Source: CAVVFX01 sp963777595 (GTDB lineage: Bacteria > Acidobacteriota > Terriglobia > Bryobacterales > Bryobacteraceae). Taken from it: a DNA stretch of 64,000 bases. The stretch is from assembly GCA_963777595.1 (NCBI GenBank), contig CAVZRE010000056.1:135097-199096 (forward strand), written 5' to 3'. A model generated the notes under the pieces. The model ran no database searches, was not told the DNA's origin, and saw only the letters and a program-made list of their open reading frames with translations. Shown piece by piece: positions 1 through 10,281 of the stretch; the first letter of the stretch is position 1; each line of letters starts with the position of its first letter. A program made the position numbers and the translations under genes.

Positions 1-1515
1 AGCGTCAATGCCAATGGACTCGCCGGGGGAGCCGGCGTCGGCTCGGGCGGCGGCATCGTCAGCCAGATCGGCCCGATCCCGCCGAACCTCGATCCGAGTC
101 TCTATGTCAGCGGCTCATTCGGCCACCTGACGACCCCGGAGACGAATACCGTCCTGAATGAGACGACTGCCTTGACCAACGATTACCGGCAGTTCGTAGC
201 ACAGTACTCCCAACAGTTCATTACCGGAACGAGCGCGCAGTTTACTTTCCTCGAGTACCGCAGCCTGCTGAATAGTCCTACGCCGCTGCTGAATCCGGCG
301 ATCACGGGATATCTCGATCTGCAGGTCAGCCAGAACCTGCTGCAGGGCTTGAGCGCGAGTGTCAACAACCGCGATATCCGGGTGGCCAAGAATAACGTGA
401 AGGTGAGTAACCTGCAGGTGAAGCGGCAGGTGGTTACCACCGTCTCGGCGGTGCTGAACCTTTATTGGGACCTGGTCAGCTTCAACGAGGATGTGCGGAT
501 CAAGGAACAGGCTCTGGCGACCGCGGAGAAACTGCTCGACGACAACAAGAAGGCCGCGGAGATCGGCACGCTCTCGCCCATTGAAGTGACGCGAGCCGCC
601 GCGGAAGCGTCGGCCAGCAAGGAAGATCTGCTGATTTCCCAGACCAACGTGCAACAGCAGGAGATGGTCCTCAAGAACGCCATCAGCCGCAGCGGAGCCA
701 CCAACGCCTGGCTGGACGAGGTGCACATCATTCCGCTCGACCGAACGGAAGTGCCGGCGACGGAAGACCTCAAACCGACTCCCGAATTGGTGCAGGACGC
801 GCTGGCCAGCCGCATAGAGATTGAGCAGGACAAGATTAATATCGACAGCCAGAAGATTTTACTGAATGGCGATAAGAACGGTCTGTTGCCGACGTTGCAG
901 GCCTTTGCCGAACTTACCAATCACGGTCTCGCCGGTCCTGTGAATCCCATCTACAATGGCGCGTCCGGCGTGCCCGACCCGTATTTTACCGGCGGCGCGG
1001 GCACCGTAGTGAGCCAGGTATTTCGACGCAACTTTCCGGATTACTCCGCCGGCTTTTCGCTCACCATTCCGTTTCGCAATCGCGCGGCGCAGGCCGACTA
1101 CGTCACCGACCAACTGCAGTTGCGGCAGGCGGAACTGCAACTCCAGCGCGCGGTCAACCAGGTTCGCCTGGACGTGAAGAATGCAGTCATCGGGCTGCAG
1201 CAGGCGCGCACCCGCTACCAGACGGCTGTCGACACGCGCGTGCTCGCGGAACAGAGTTTGAAGGCCGAACAGAGCCGTTTTCTCTACGGCGTCTCGACCG
1301 TCGCTCTGGTCATCCAGGCGCAAAAGGATCTGGCGCAGTACCAGAGCGCGGAGGTGCAGGCGATGGCCAATTATACGCATGCGAAGATTGCGTTTGACCT
1401 CGCCGTCGGCAGAACTCTCGACGTCAACCACATCTCATTCGAGGAAGCAGTATCAGGTCATGTCGCGAGGCAGTCGATGGTACCGGACTCCATTCTGAAA
1501 GGGCCGGCGCGATGA
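1..1515 (+). CDS. TolC-family outer membrane efflux protein, 5' partial
   Basis: The frame is open from base 1 to the TGA at 1513-1515, so the gene begins outside the window and 504 residues are visible. It resembles the next gene along its whole length (for example PNLDP, then TNTVLNETTAL against ANTVVSQTTAL; NLYWDLVS; VFRRNFPDYSAGFSLTIPF). Two long alpha-helical coiled-coil stretches separated by a Gly-rich loop are typical of the TolC/OEP repeat. Family role: trimeric outer membrane channel receiving substrate from an ABC or RND pump through a HlyD-type adaptor. It overlaps the next start by ATGA (1512-1515), so the two are translationally coupled. The pump partners would lie upstream, outside the window. 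Confidence 0.9.
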   Translation, partial: SVNANGLAGGAGVGSGGGIVSQIGPIPPNLDPSLYVSGSFGHLTTPETNTVLNETTALTNDYRQFVAQYSQQFITGTSAQFTFLEYRSLLNSPTPLLNPAITGYLDLQVSQNLLQGLSASVNNRDIRVAKNNVKVSNLQVKRQVVTTVSAVLNLYWDLVSFNEDVRIKEQALATAEKLLDDNKKAAEIGTLSPIEVTRAAAEASASKEDLLISQTNVQQQEMVLKNAISRSGATNAWLDEVHIIPLDRTEVPATEDLKPTPELVQDALASRIEIEQDKINIDSQKILLNGDKNGLLPTLQAFAELTNHGLAGPVNPIYNGASGVPDPYFTGGAGTVVSQVFRRNFPDYSAGFSLTIPFRNRAAQADYVTDQLQLRQAELQLQRAVNQVRLDVKNAVIGLQQARTRYQTAVDTRVLAEQSLKAEQSRFLYGVSTVALVIQAQKDLAQYQSAEVQAMANYTHAKIAFDLAVGRTLDVNHISFEEAVSGHVARQSMVPDSILKGPAR

Positions 1516-3386
1516 GGTACCTTCCTTCGTGTGTGACAGACTTTCGTCTGATCCTCCGGCTGTTCCTGATCGCAGCCCTCCTCCTGCAACCCAGCCACGC
1601 GCAAGACTCGCCAATCTCAGTTGAAAAGCCCATCGGCACAATTTTCATCCGCCCTTACAGGACTCCCGTGGCGCCTCCCGTGCGCCTCAACAACTCCTCC
1701 CGGTTGCGGGATCTCATCCGCGCCGGCAAGTTGTACCTGACCGTGCAGGATGCGCTTGCGCTGGCCATCGAGAACAATCTCGATCTCGAGATCGACCGCT
1801 ATGGGCCGCTTCTGGCGGAGTCGGCGTATGAGCGAACTCAGGCCGGAGGTCCAGTACGCGGCGTGCCGAGCGCGAGCGCGCAGGTGTCGAGTGTCGATAG
1901 CGGCATCGGAGTCAACGGCAGCACGGCGAGTGCCGGGTTGCTCAGCAATAGCGGCGGGGGAGGAGGAGGCGGTGGCGGCGCAGCATCCATCCAGCAGATC
2001 GGGCAAGTCACACCGAATCTTGACCCGGTGCTGCAGAACACGTCGACGTTTTCGCATCTCACGCAGCCCCAGGCCAACACTGTAGTGAGTCAGACGACGG
2101 CTCTCGTCGATTCCGAACATACCTACAACACGGTGCTGCAGGAGGGTCTGCTGAGCGGAGGCCTGGTACAGTTTCGCGACTATGAACAGTATCTGAAGGA
2201 GAACGCGCCGAGCGATGTGCTCAATCCCGTTCAGGCTCCCCATATGGATCTTTTCATCCGGCACAACTTCCTGCAGGGGTTCGGCATTGCGCTGAATAAC
2301 CGGAGCATTCGCATCGCGAAGAAGAATATAGGCGCTGCGCGAGAAACGTTTCGCTCCCAGCTGATCGATTTGGTTGCGAGCGTATTGAATCTTTATTGGG
2401 ACCTGGTGAGCGGATATGACGAGGTCAAGGCCCGCCGGCATGCTCTGGACCTCGCTGAGAAGTTCCTGAGCGACACCAGGAAAGAGATCGGCTTCGGTGT
2501 CCAGGCCCGCTATGAATTGCCGCGCGCGGAAGCTGAAGTCGCCAGCCGGCGCATGGATCTGCGTATCGCGGAAGCAGCGGTGGAGCAGGAAGCCGAGTCG
2601 TTGAGACAGGCGTTGAGCCGCAAGGAAGAGCCGTTGCTCGAAGCCGCGCAAATCATTCCTACCGATCATATTCAGGTTCCTGACAACGACGATCTGCCGC
2701 CGCTGAGGGAACTGGTCAAGCTGGCAATGACGCAGCGGCCTGACGTAGCGGTCGCCAGAGTAAAAGACGAAGTCGCTCAGATCAACGCCCTTGGAACCAC
2801 GAATCCATTGCTGCCGACCCTGCAGGGATCCGCGCAGACGTACGATCGCGGCGCGGCAGGCACTCCGCAAGCGTCGAGCGGGGTGGCGCCGGCGCCGCAA
2901 CTCGTCGGAGGTTACGGAACCGCTTTGGGGCAGGTCTTCCGTCGCGACTTCCCGAACAATCAGGCCAGCATTTATCTTTCGATTCCGTTCAACAACCGGC
3001 AGGCACAGGGCGACTACGGAGTCGATCAATTACAACTGCGCCAATCCGACGTGAGCGGACAACGTGACAACAATCAGATCGTGGTCGATATCTCGAAGCA
3101 GATGAGCGCCCTCCGCCAGACGCGAGCGCGCTACTCCGAGGCAAGCAACACGCGGAACCTGCAGGAGCAACTGCTGGAGGCGGATCAGAAACGCTTCGCG
3201 TCCGGCAGCGCGACGCTGAACGAACTCGTTACGGACCAGCGGAATCTCGCCGAAGCGCAGTTAACTGAAATTGCGGCCATGGGGTTATATGCTCATGCGC
3301 GGGTGGCCCTCGATCAGGTCTTAGGTGAAACTTTGGAGAAAAATAACGTTTCGTTCGAGGACGCGTTGGCGGCAAAAGTGAAATAG
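1512..3386 (+). CDS. TolC-family outer membrane efflux protein (tandem paralogue)
   Basis: Predicted 624-residue outer membrane channel. A signal peptide is visible (LRLFLIAALLLQPSHAQ), followed by an N-terminal extension around residues 30-75 and two OEP coiled-coil repeats. A run of nine glycines near residue 150 forms a flexible insert that is not resolved in the upstream paralogue. The start is set by the ATGA overlap with the preceding TolC gene. The C-terminus is the usual helical segment (LNELVTDQRNLAEAQ). A short palindrome (1537-1550) lies in the signal-peptide coding region. Tandem duplication is inferred from full-length similarity to the upstream gene. Confidence 0.9.
   Translation: MRYLPSCVTDFRLILRLFLIAALLLQPSHAQDSPISVEKPIGTIFIRPYRTPVAPPVRLNNSSRLRDLIRAGKLYLTVQDALALAIENNLDLEIDRYGPLLAESAYERTQAGGPVRGVPSASAQVSSVDSGIGVNGSTASAGLLSNSGGGGGGGGGAASIQQIGQVTPNLDPVLQNTSTFSHLTQPQANTVVSQTTALVDSEHTYNTVLQEGLLSGGLVQFRDYEQYLKENAPSDVLNPVQAPHMDLFIRHNFLQGFGIALNNRSIRIAKKNIGAARETFRSQLIDLVASVLNLYWDLVSGYDEVKARRHALDLAEKFLSDTRKEIGFGVQARYELPRAEAEVASRRMDLRIAEAAVEQEAESLRQALSRKEEPLLEAAQIIPTDHIQVPDNDDLPPLRELVKLAMTQRPDVAVARVKDEVAQINALGTTNPLLPTLQGSAQTYDRGAAGTPQASSGVAPAPQLVGGYGTALGQVFRRDFPNNQASIYLSIPFNNRQAQGDYGVDQLQLRQSDVSGQRDNNQIVVDISKQMSALRQTRARYSEASNTRNLQEQLLEADQKRFASGSATLNELVTDQRNLAEAQLTEIAAMGLYAHARVALDQVLGETLEKNNVSFEDALAAKVK
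1537..1550. repeat. Short palindrome CAGAC-TTTC-GTCTG inside a signal-peptide coding region
   Basis: The sequence around 1531-1550 (GTGTGACAGACTTTCGTCTG) closely matches that at the end of the transglutaminase gene (33148-33167, GTGTGACGGACTTTAGTCTG). A related copy lies at 36876-36889. I read them as a small family of REP-like palindromes. Confidence 0.5.
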
Positions 3387-3390
3387 CGGT

Positions 3391-6291
3391 TCACCGTCCG
3401 GCATCCAGGTGATCCCAATTCAGGATGGTGTTGAAGGCCAGGAAGAAAGTGCCCTGCGTCTGCCACCGCCAGAAGGGGCGCAGAGCAAACATGACGATGT
3501 GCCCTTCCCCCAGTTTCACGTCGGTTACCAAGGCGCGATTCGATAAGGCTTCGCCTCCGGCCAAAGTTCCGGAGAGCAGCATATCATCGGCCTTCGATGG
3601 AAACTGCATGATCACGCGAGGCCGCTCGACCGGCGCCATACTGGGCCCGGCGAAGACGCTGCGATTCTCTGGAGCGGGCGTTGCGCGGGGCTGGGGAGCG
3701 GAGGGCGGTGTAAATTGAGAGACCGGTCCGGGGCCTCCGAATACCGGCGCCGGTACAGCAGCCTGGTTTCCGTCGAGCGTCGAGATATGCACGGGCACGG
3801 AGTTGGGCGCCACGTTCTGGCTCGCGCTGAATGATCCCGCCTGCATCCCGCCCGGCGCGGCGCCGCCAACCGCCAGGACCGGGTCCTGATTGAAATAAAC
3901 CGGCAGATCTTTTTCAGTGTAGCCGTACGCAATGGGGCTTTTGAGATCGGCGAAGGTTCCGCGCAGAACCGAGCCGCGCGCGAATAATTGCGACGGATGC
4001 TCCACTCGAACGCCTGAGCCCAGGTCGAACTCGGCCATCAATGCCGCCGTCGATCCCTCGGTAATTAACGTGCCTCCTTCCTGCACGAACCTGCTCAACT
4101 CCATAAGTCCCTCCATGCCCATTCCACCGCGTACATCATCGGTTTCGTCGAGAACTCCCAGGTTCGGAGTCAACTCCGATTTCTTATACGGAATGGGATC
4201 GCTACCACTCTTCGGAATGCCGGCGATGATCTCCTGTGGAGTGCCGCCGGTATGCGGGAAGATAATGACGTCGAACTTGGTGCGCAGATTCCATTCGTGC
4301 AGCTTCTGATCGGCAAAATAAGTGTATGGAATGCCGTATCGATCGAGCGCGGCGCGCACCCAACCCTCGTCCTGGGTGCGAGACCAGGAATGCACCAAGC
4401 CGATACGCGGAGTCTTCAACTCGTGGCTCTTGACGGGCGGCTGAACAGCTACGGCTGTGGCCGTCAGTCCGAGTTCCTTCGCCACCGGTTCGATCTTGGC
4501 ACGGTCGGCTTCCGGGATGATGAAGGCCCCCGCATGCCATTTCCGGCCGCCCTCTTCGAAGTCCTCCTCAGCCACCAGCATCTTCATGTCCTTATTGCGA
4601 AAGCGGAAAGCCATGAGCGCGTTATCGGTGGTGTGCTCGACCAGGAGCGTGGCGCCCCAGCCATCGATGCCTCCGGCAGGCTTGGCGTCGGAAGTGATCA
4701 AGGTCATGCCGTGGTCAAGAATCGCCTTGTCTCTTACCGGCGTCACCTTCACATTGCGTAGATACTGCATGGTCCAGCCGGTGTCGTCATAGGGACGGGG
4801 ATTCGCCGCGGGATAATTTTGCACGCTCAGATACATATCCGCGAGGGTTCGGTAAGGCTGATCGGCGCGAATGATGTAATCGCCCGGAGCGATCTCGAGT
4901 TTGCCCGAAGTGAACGCGGCATTCGCGCGATGAATCTCCAACCCCTGACGGCGGAGATGGTTGACCATTTCCGCGGCATCCACTTTGCGCCGCTGATCGG
5001 CCGGAATCAACCAGGCGAAGACCGGGCCCCTTCTGCCCTTATTGACCGCTCGCCGGCTTTTCATCCAATAATTCTCGAGATACATTTCATGATCGATAGC
5101 AACTCTGTGCAGCGCGATCAACAAGGCCGATTCCTGGATGTTGGTATTGTTGCGCGGTCCCCACTTGATGGTCCCGAGCGGCGGGTTGGGCCGGTACCAT
5201 TCGCGGCTGGTGAGCGCCGGCCCGAGTTGCAGCTTCTCGTTGATGTCGGGGCCATAACTCTGCACCTCGTAAAACCGGCCGAAGAGGTTGTGAGTGGTGG
5301 CGATCCAGAGCAGGTAGTTGGGTACCCAGCCGTCGTAAAAACCATACGTCCACACACCCGGGACACTGCGTTTCGTCATCTCCATCACTTCTGATTGCGC
5401 GAGCATCCACCACTCATCGATCTGCAGAGGATCGAGCGAGTCGTTGTAGGGACCGGTGCCGGTGGAGATATAGAGATAAGATTGGGCCTCATGCAGATCG
5501 TGGCCAATGGTAGGATGCCACTCGAGGATTGCCGCGGTCAGATTCCTGGTCAGGTCGAGGAGTTGCCCCATGCCGTCGCGGTTGTTGTCGTGTTGAACGT
5601 ACTTGCCCCAGTACATGAGCGGAGGGCGCGGCTTGCCCGTCTTTTTGCCGTAATAATAAGTGTCGACAGCCTTCTCACGGCCGTCGACCTCAACCACCGG
5701 TGTGATAAATGTAATTACGTTCTTGCGAATCGCCTGAATGAACGGCGTCTCCTCGACGATGAGCCGGAAGGCCAACTCGATCAGCATCTCGGGTCCACCG
5801 GTTTCCGGCGAATGGACCCCGCTCATTGCCCAATAAATCGGTTTAGCGGTATGGATGAGCTTGCGGGCCTGCTCCTCATCGATCTTCCGGGGATCTCCAA
5901 GTTGGGCCAGCATGTCTTTGTATTTGTCGAGCTGCTTCATCGTGGTCTCGTCGCCGATGGCCAGGATCACCATGTCGCGCCCTTCTTCGGTCTGGCCGAT
6001 CTTCCAGAAGCGCGCTCGTGGAGACGCCTTCGCAAGAGCTTCGTAATACCGATGAATGTCTTTGGCGTAGGTCAGTTCGCCGGGCGTCCCCGGAATGCGC
6101 CCGAAGAACTTTAACGGCGAGGGAACCACTTCCGACGCGGGCATGTGGTCGACAAGGTCGGTGCTTATTCTCGGGTCCTGCAGGTACTGTTTGATAAGCC
6201 GGCCGTATTCTTCGTCCAGCCTCTCCGGCTTTTGCGCCCCAGCCAGAACCCAGAGAGAGAGGAGAGAGATTGCGAGCAGCCGCTGTGTCAT
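3391..6291 (-). CDS. Secreted M14 family zinc carboxypeptidase
   Basis: Predicted 966-residue exported metallopeptidase. Signal peptide MTQRLLAISLLSLWVLAGAQ. The M14 zinc site is visible as HSPE (H160, E163) with a later His in GHDLHEAQ (about 264-267); NNRDGMGQ (236-243) is also typical of the family. The catalytic domain covers roughly residues 60-400. The C-terminal half resembles the glutamine-amidotransferase-like fold that often follows these large M14 domains, with a Pro/Ala-rich low-complexity stretch near 840-880. Family role: removal of C-terminal residues from peptides outside the cytoplasm. Its 3' end is 4 bases from the convergent TolC gene. Physiological substrate unknown. Confidence 0.88.
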   Translation of the reverse strand: MTQRLLAISLLSLWVLAGAQKPERLDEEYGRLIKQYLQDPRISTDLVDHMPASEVVPSPLKFFGRIPGTPGELTYAKDIHRYYEALAKASPRARFWKIGQTEEGRDMVILAIGDETTMKQLDKYKDMLAQLGDPRKIDEEQARKLIHTAKPIYWAMSGVHSPETGGPEMLIELAFRLIVEETPFIQAIRKNVITFITPVVEVDGREKAVDTYYYGKKTGKPRPPLMYWGKYVQHDNNRDGMGQLLDLTRNLTAAILEWHPTIGHDLHEAQSYLYISTGTGPYNDSLDPLQIDEWWMLAQSEVMEMTKRSVPGVWTYGFYDGWVPNYLLWIATTHNLFGRFYEVQSYGPDINEKLQLGPALTSREWYRPNPPLGTIKWGPRNNTNIQESALLIALHRVAIDHEMYLENYWMKSRRAVNKGRRGPVFAWLIPADQRRKVDAAEMVNHLRRQGLEIHRANAAFTSGKLEIAPGDYIIRADQPYRTLADMYLSVQNYPAANPRPYDDTGWTMQYLRNVKVTPVRDKAILDHGMTLITSDAKPAGGIDGWGATLLVEHTTDNALMAFRFRNKDMKMLVAEEDFEEGGRKWHAGAFIIPEADRAKIEPVAKELGLTATAVAVQPPVKSHELKTPRIGLVHSWSRTQDEGWVRAALDRYGIPYTYFADQKLHEWNLRTKFDVIIFPHTGGTPQEIIAGIPKSGSDPIPYKKSELTPNLGVLDETDDVRGGMGMEGLMELSRFVQEGGTLITEGSTAALMAEFDLGSGVRVEHPSQLFARGSVLRGTFADLKSPIAYGYTEKDLPVYFNQDPVLAVGGAAPGGMQAGSFSASQNVAPNSVPVHISTLDGNQAAVPAPVFGGPGPVSQFTPPSAPQPRATPAPENRSVFAGPSMAPVERPRVIMQFPSKADDMLLSGTLAGGEALSNRALVTDVKLGEGHIVMFALRPFWRWQTQGTFFLAFNTILNWDHLDAGR

Positions 6292-6361
6292 AAAGTTCTA
6301 TGGTAAGCAAATTGCCCGGCGGTTTGGAAAAGTGCCGGGAATCTGCGCCTATGATGGAGCG

Positions 6362-6886
6362 ATGACCGATGCTTTCCTCGCCGATTCAATTTCTGTATTA
6401 ACGCGCACTCCTATGGTTCTCGACGCACTGCTGCGCGAGTTGCCGGAGGCATGGACCGCTGCCACCGAGGGTGCTCGGACCTGGAGTCCGTATGATGTAA
6501 TCGGCCACTTGATTCACGGCGAAAAGGCCGACTGGATGCCGCGGGTCGTCATCATTCTGGAGCACGGTCCGGACCGGCCGTTTGATCCTTTTGATCGCGA
6601 AGCGCAGTTCCGGGCGAGCGTGGGGAAATCACTGGCGACATTGCTGGACGAATTTGGAGCGCTGCGTAGCGAGAATCTGATGCGGCTGCGGGCTCTGAAC
6701 CTGCAGTCCGCGCAACTCGATTTAGAGGGGACGCATCCAGAGCTGGGTGTGGTCACGTTGCGCCAACTCCTCGCGACCTGGACGGCGCACGATCTGGCTC
6801 ACATTCTGCAAGTGGCCCGCGTGATGGCGAAACGGTATCAGCGCGAAGTGGGACCCTGGGCTGCGTATCTGTCCGTCATGAAGTAA
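6362..6886 (+). CDS. DinB family protein
   Basis: 174 residues, four-helix-bundle DinB/YfiT-like protein. The metal-binding histidines are visible in GHLIHGE (about H49) and in the late HDLAH motif, the usual triad. The frame stays open upstream to 6095, but that part overlaps the divergent M14 gene; ATG 6362 is chosen because MTDAFLADS starts a standard DinB N-terminus. A TATGAT hexamer (6350-6355) lies only 6 bases upstream, so the transcript may be nearly leaderless. Family members are metal-dependent enzymes, often thiol transferases; the specific substrate cannot be told. Confidence 0.85.
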   Translation: MTDAFLADSISVLTRTPMVLDALLRELPEAWTAATEGARTWSPYDVIGHLIHGEKADWMPRVVIILEHGPDRPFDPFDREAQFRASVGKSLATLLDEFGALRSENLMRLRALNLQSAQLDLEGTHPELGVVTLRQLLATWTAHDLAHILQVARVMAKRYQREVGPWAAYLSVMK

Positions 6887-6958
6887 GGTCCTCGCTCATT
6901 TTTCAGCCACCGTGGCGTTATCCAAAACAGCTGTCCCGCGTGATATATTCAACGCCAA

Positions 6959-9900
6959 ATGGACCGTTTGCTTCTCTCGCTCCTCTGCGTCCTGACGCTG
7001 CCTTTTTCGCTTCACGCACAAACCTCCGCCGGCCGCGTCACCGGCATCATTCGGGATGCAAGCGGTGCAGTTATTCCCCACGCTATCGTAACCGCCAAAA
7101 ATAGCGAGACCGGCATTGTTTCAGGAGCGGCGAGCAACGCGGAAGGGCTGTATGTCCTCTACCCCTTGCCGCCCGGAACCTACGCCATCTCCGTGGAGGC
7201 TACGGGTTTCCGCACCGAGAGGATCGAAGGCGTCATCGTCGATCTAGAGGCCGTGCTTAGCCGTGATGTGAACCTGCAGGTGATGGCCGCGCAGCGCGAG
7301 ACCGTAGTGGTGACTGCCAGCTCGCCCGTGGTATCCGACTCCCCGTCCGTCCAGAGCACGATGACTACCGAGCAGATTCAAACGCTCCCGCTAAACTCGC
7401 GCGACTTCAATCAATTAGTGCTGCTCTCCGCCGGCGCAGTAGAGACAGCCTATGCGGGCTATGATTTCGGCTCCGTCGCGGTCAATGGGAACCGCGCCTA
7501 TGGTAACGACTATACGATTGATGGGACGCCCAACACCAACCCGTTCGTGCGCAACTCGGCAACGGGCATCTCGGTCGACACCATACGCGAGTTCAAGGTG
7601 ACCTCCGGCGTAGCTGCCGCCGAATACGGACAGGCGGGCACCCAGGTATCCATCGTGACCCGCAGCGGCAGCAACGCGTTTCACGGAAGCGCCTTTGAAT
7701 ATCACCGCGGAACTTTATGGCAAGCCAGCAACCCCTTCGATCCAGGAGTGATTCTGCCGTTCCGGAACGATCAGTTTGGCGGTTCGCTGGGCGGTCCGGT
7801 GATTCGCAATCGCGCATTTTTCTTTTTCAACTATGAAGGGAGCCGGGAGAATCAGGGCAACCCGATCGTGGTTACGTCTCCCCTGACGGCATTCTGGAAC
7901 GGAGATTTCACGTCGTTGCTCGCGCGGAACATCACCATTCGCGATCCCTTGGCCACGGGACGCCCTCCCTTTGCCGGGAACCTGCTGCCCACATCGCGTA
8001 TCAGTCAGGTCGCGCTGGCTCTCCATCCCTACTGGGGAACGCCGAACCGTCCCGGCCTCTCGGGCAATCTGGTGAGCAATTCGAGCTTAACCAACAGCGC
8101 GGACCAGTTCACCCTCCGTATCGACCACTCCCTGCCACACAACGAAAATCTGTCTTTCCGGCTGACGCAATCGAGTTCAAATGGCTTCAGTCCGAGTTTC
8201 ACCGGCAATGGCAGCGGCACCGGTAATCCCAACAAAAACTACAATGTGAGCCTGGGTTGGACTGCGGTGATCAGCGCGTCTCTGGTGAACGAACTCCGTC
8301 TCGGATTTCTCGATCTGCACTATCAGAATGTCTACATTTCGAACGGGCTCCCTACCACAGCGTCCATTGGGATGGAGGGTTTTTCGCCGATCAATTCGAG
8401 CGTGCAGCCCATCCCCAAGATTACCTTCGCCGGCAACGATGCTTTCACCGCGCTGAACTACGGTCCCAGCAGCAGTTTCGGCGAGGCGGCCACCAACCAG
8501 GCGGTCAAGACGGGCAGCCTGAGCGACACTCTGACCTACGTGCGCGGCAGCCATACCATCAAGACCGGCGTGGAGTACCGTCATCAGGTGCTGCCGACGT
8601 TTCTGCAGCCTGGGTCGAGCGGTCTGGTGACCTTCAACGGAACCACCGGCGTGACGTCGTCCGGCTATTCTTTCGCGGATTTCCTGCTCGGATTGCCGGC
8701 CAGCAGTCAGAACGTTCCTCCAATGGGATCGATTACGCTCCGCGACAATCAATATGCGGCCTACGTGCAAGACGATTGGCGTATCCTGCCTCGGCTCACG
8801 CTGAGCATCGGGTTACGTTATGAACTGCTGTTCAATCCCGAGGAGGACAAGAACCGCCTGGCGATGTTCGATCCGGCATTAGGAGCTATTGTGGTGGCCT
8901 CGAACAACGGTGTTCTGCCGGTTGCGGAGTATTCTCCGGTGATCGTCGGCGACCTTACCAACCCTAACGGAACCTGGAAATTTCCACTTCTAAGCGACAA
9001 GCAGGCCGGCTATCCCGCGCGTTCGCTTCTAAATACCCAGTACGGCAACTGGGGGCCTCGATTCGGCTTCGCCTACCATCTGCCGGGCAGCCGTCAATTT
9101 GTGCTGCGCGGCGGGTTTGGAATCTTCTACAACACCTACCCCATCCAGAATCTCCAGCAGGTAATCGCCATTAATCCCCCATTCGCCGGCACCTTCAATT
9201 TCACGCAAGCGATCACCAATGGTGTGCCGGCGATAACGCTGCAAGCTCCGTTTGCGGGTAGCGCGGCCGCCAGTGTGTCGCCGGGGGGCCTGGTGCGCAA
9301 TTGGGATCTTCCCAGCAATCAGCAGTGGAACCTCACGCTGGAGCGTGATCTGGGCTGGGGCACTACGCTGAGTCTTGGCTACGTGGGCAATAAAGGGACG
9401 CATCTGTTCCGCGCCGTAAATGCGAACGGCGTTTACATCGATCCGGTCACGGGAGCGCAGGTGCGGGACTTCCAGAGCACTTTCGGCACGGTCGCCATCA
9501 GCGAACGGACTACTGACGCGACATCCATCTACAATGCCATGCAAACCGTTCTCCGCCGCCGCTTAAGCCGCGGTCTTTTGTTCGAATTCAACTGGACGTG
9601 GGCCAAAGGCATCGACGATGTCGGGACGGCCTTGAACGTCAGCGCTCTCGATGTGGAAAATCTGGGACGCGACCGCGCGGACAGCGACTACGTCCGGCGC
9701 CACACGGTTCACATGAACCTGACGTGGGAAATGCCGGTTGGCCGCGGGAAGACATTTCTGTCGAACGCTCCGCGCTGGCTTGATCTGGCCGCCGGCGGAT
9801 GGCGGATCTCGGGTATCTGGAGCCGCTACAGTGGAATGCGATTTACTCCGACGATCAATAACACAGGTCTGGCGAACACGCGGCCCGAGTATGTGTATGG

Positions 9901-10261
9901 AGTTCAGGCGAATCTGCCCGCGGATCAAAGGACGGTTGCCCGCTGGTTCAATCCGGCCGCATTCGCGACTCCGCTCGCAAACTGCGGTCCCGCCGGCAAT
10001 GAGGCATGCTTCGGCAACGCCGGAAGAAATATTCTTGTGGGGCCGGGCATTGACAATGTGGACGGCAGCTTGTCGAAAAGCTTTCCGATCCGCAGCGAAC
10101 GGCGCCGGCTCACATTACGTTTTGAGTTGTTCAATGCTTTCAATCACCCGAATTACGCGCTACCCGACCCGAATCTTTCGGACGTGAATACCGTGGGGTC
10201 GATCACCAGCCTGGTAAAGAATATGCGTGAAGCGCAGTTCGCCGCCCGCTTCGATTTTTAG
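6959..10261 (+). CDS. TonB-dependent receptor with carboxypeptidase-regulatory-like domain (Oar-like)
   Basis: 1100 residues. Signal peptide (MDRLLLSLLCVLTLPFSLHAQ), an N-terminal carboxypeptidase-regulatory-like beta-sandwich (about 22-105, GRVTGIIRDASGAVIPHA), a plug domain (about 120-230, QIQTLPLNSRDFNQLV), then a long beta-barrel ending in the aromatic C-terminus ARFDF expected for BAM recognition. Family role: energised uptake of large ligands across the outer membrane. This subfamily is strongly expanded in Solibacter-type Acidobacteria. No SusD-like partner is adjacent. Translation starts at the ATG 9 bases after a TATATT hexamer. Confidence 0.92.
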   Translation: MDRLLLSLLCVLTLPFSLHAQTSAGRVTGIIRDASGAVIPHAIVTAKNSETGIVSGAASNAEGLYVLYPLPPGTYAISVEATGFRTERIEGVIVDLEAVLSRDVNLQVMAAQRETVVVTASSPVVSDSPSVQSTMTTEQIQTLPLNSRDFNQLVLLSAGAVETAYAGYDFGSVAVNGNRAYGNDYTIDGTPNTNPFVRNSATGISVDTIREFKVTSGVAAAEYGQAGTQVSIVTRSGSNAFHGSAFEYHRGTLWQASNPFDPGVILPFRNDQFGGSLGGPVIRNRAFFFFNYEGSRENQGNPIVVTSPLTAFWNGDFTSLLARNITIRDPLATGRPPFAGNLLPTSRISQVALALHPYWGTPNRPGLSGNLVSNSSLTNSADQFTLRIDHSLPHNENLSFRLTQSSSNGFSPSFTGNGSGTGNPNKNYNVSLGWTAVISASLVNELRLGFLDLHYQNVYISNGLPTTASIGMEGFSPINSSVQPIPKITFAGNDAFTALNYGPSSSFGEAATNQAVKTGSLSDTLTYVRGSHTIKTGVEYRHQVLPTFLQPGSSGLVTFNGTTGVTSSGYSFADFLLGLPASSQNVPPMGSITLRDNQYAAYVQDDWRILPRLTLSIGLRYELLFNPEEDKNRLAMFDPALGAIVVASNNGVLPVAEYSPVIVGDLTNPNGTWKFPLLSDKQAGYPARSLLNTQYGNWGPRFGFAYHLPGSRQFVLRGGFGIFYNTYPIQNLQQVIAINPPFAGTFNFTQAITNGVPAITLQAPFAGSAAASVSPGGLVRNWDLPSNQQWNLTLERDLGWGTTLSLGYVGNKGTHLFRAVNANGVYIDPVTGAQVRDFQSTFGTVAISERTTDATSIYNAMQTVLRRRLSRGLLFEFNWTWAKGIDDVGTALNVSALDVENLGRDRADSDYVRRHTVHMNLTWEMPVGRGKTFLSNAPRWLDLAAGGWRISGIWSRYSGMRFTPTINNTGLANTRPEYVYGVQANLPADQRTVARWFNPAAFATPLANCGPAGNEACFGNAGRNILVGPGIDNVDGSLSKSFPIRSERRRLTLRFELFNAFNHPNYALPDPNLSDVNTVGSITSLVKNMREAQFAARFDF

Positions 10262-10281
10262 TATGCCGGGTGATCCGGCTT

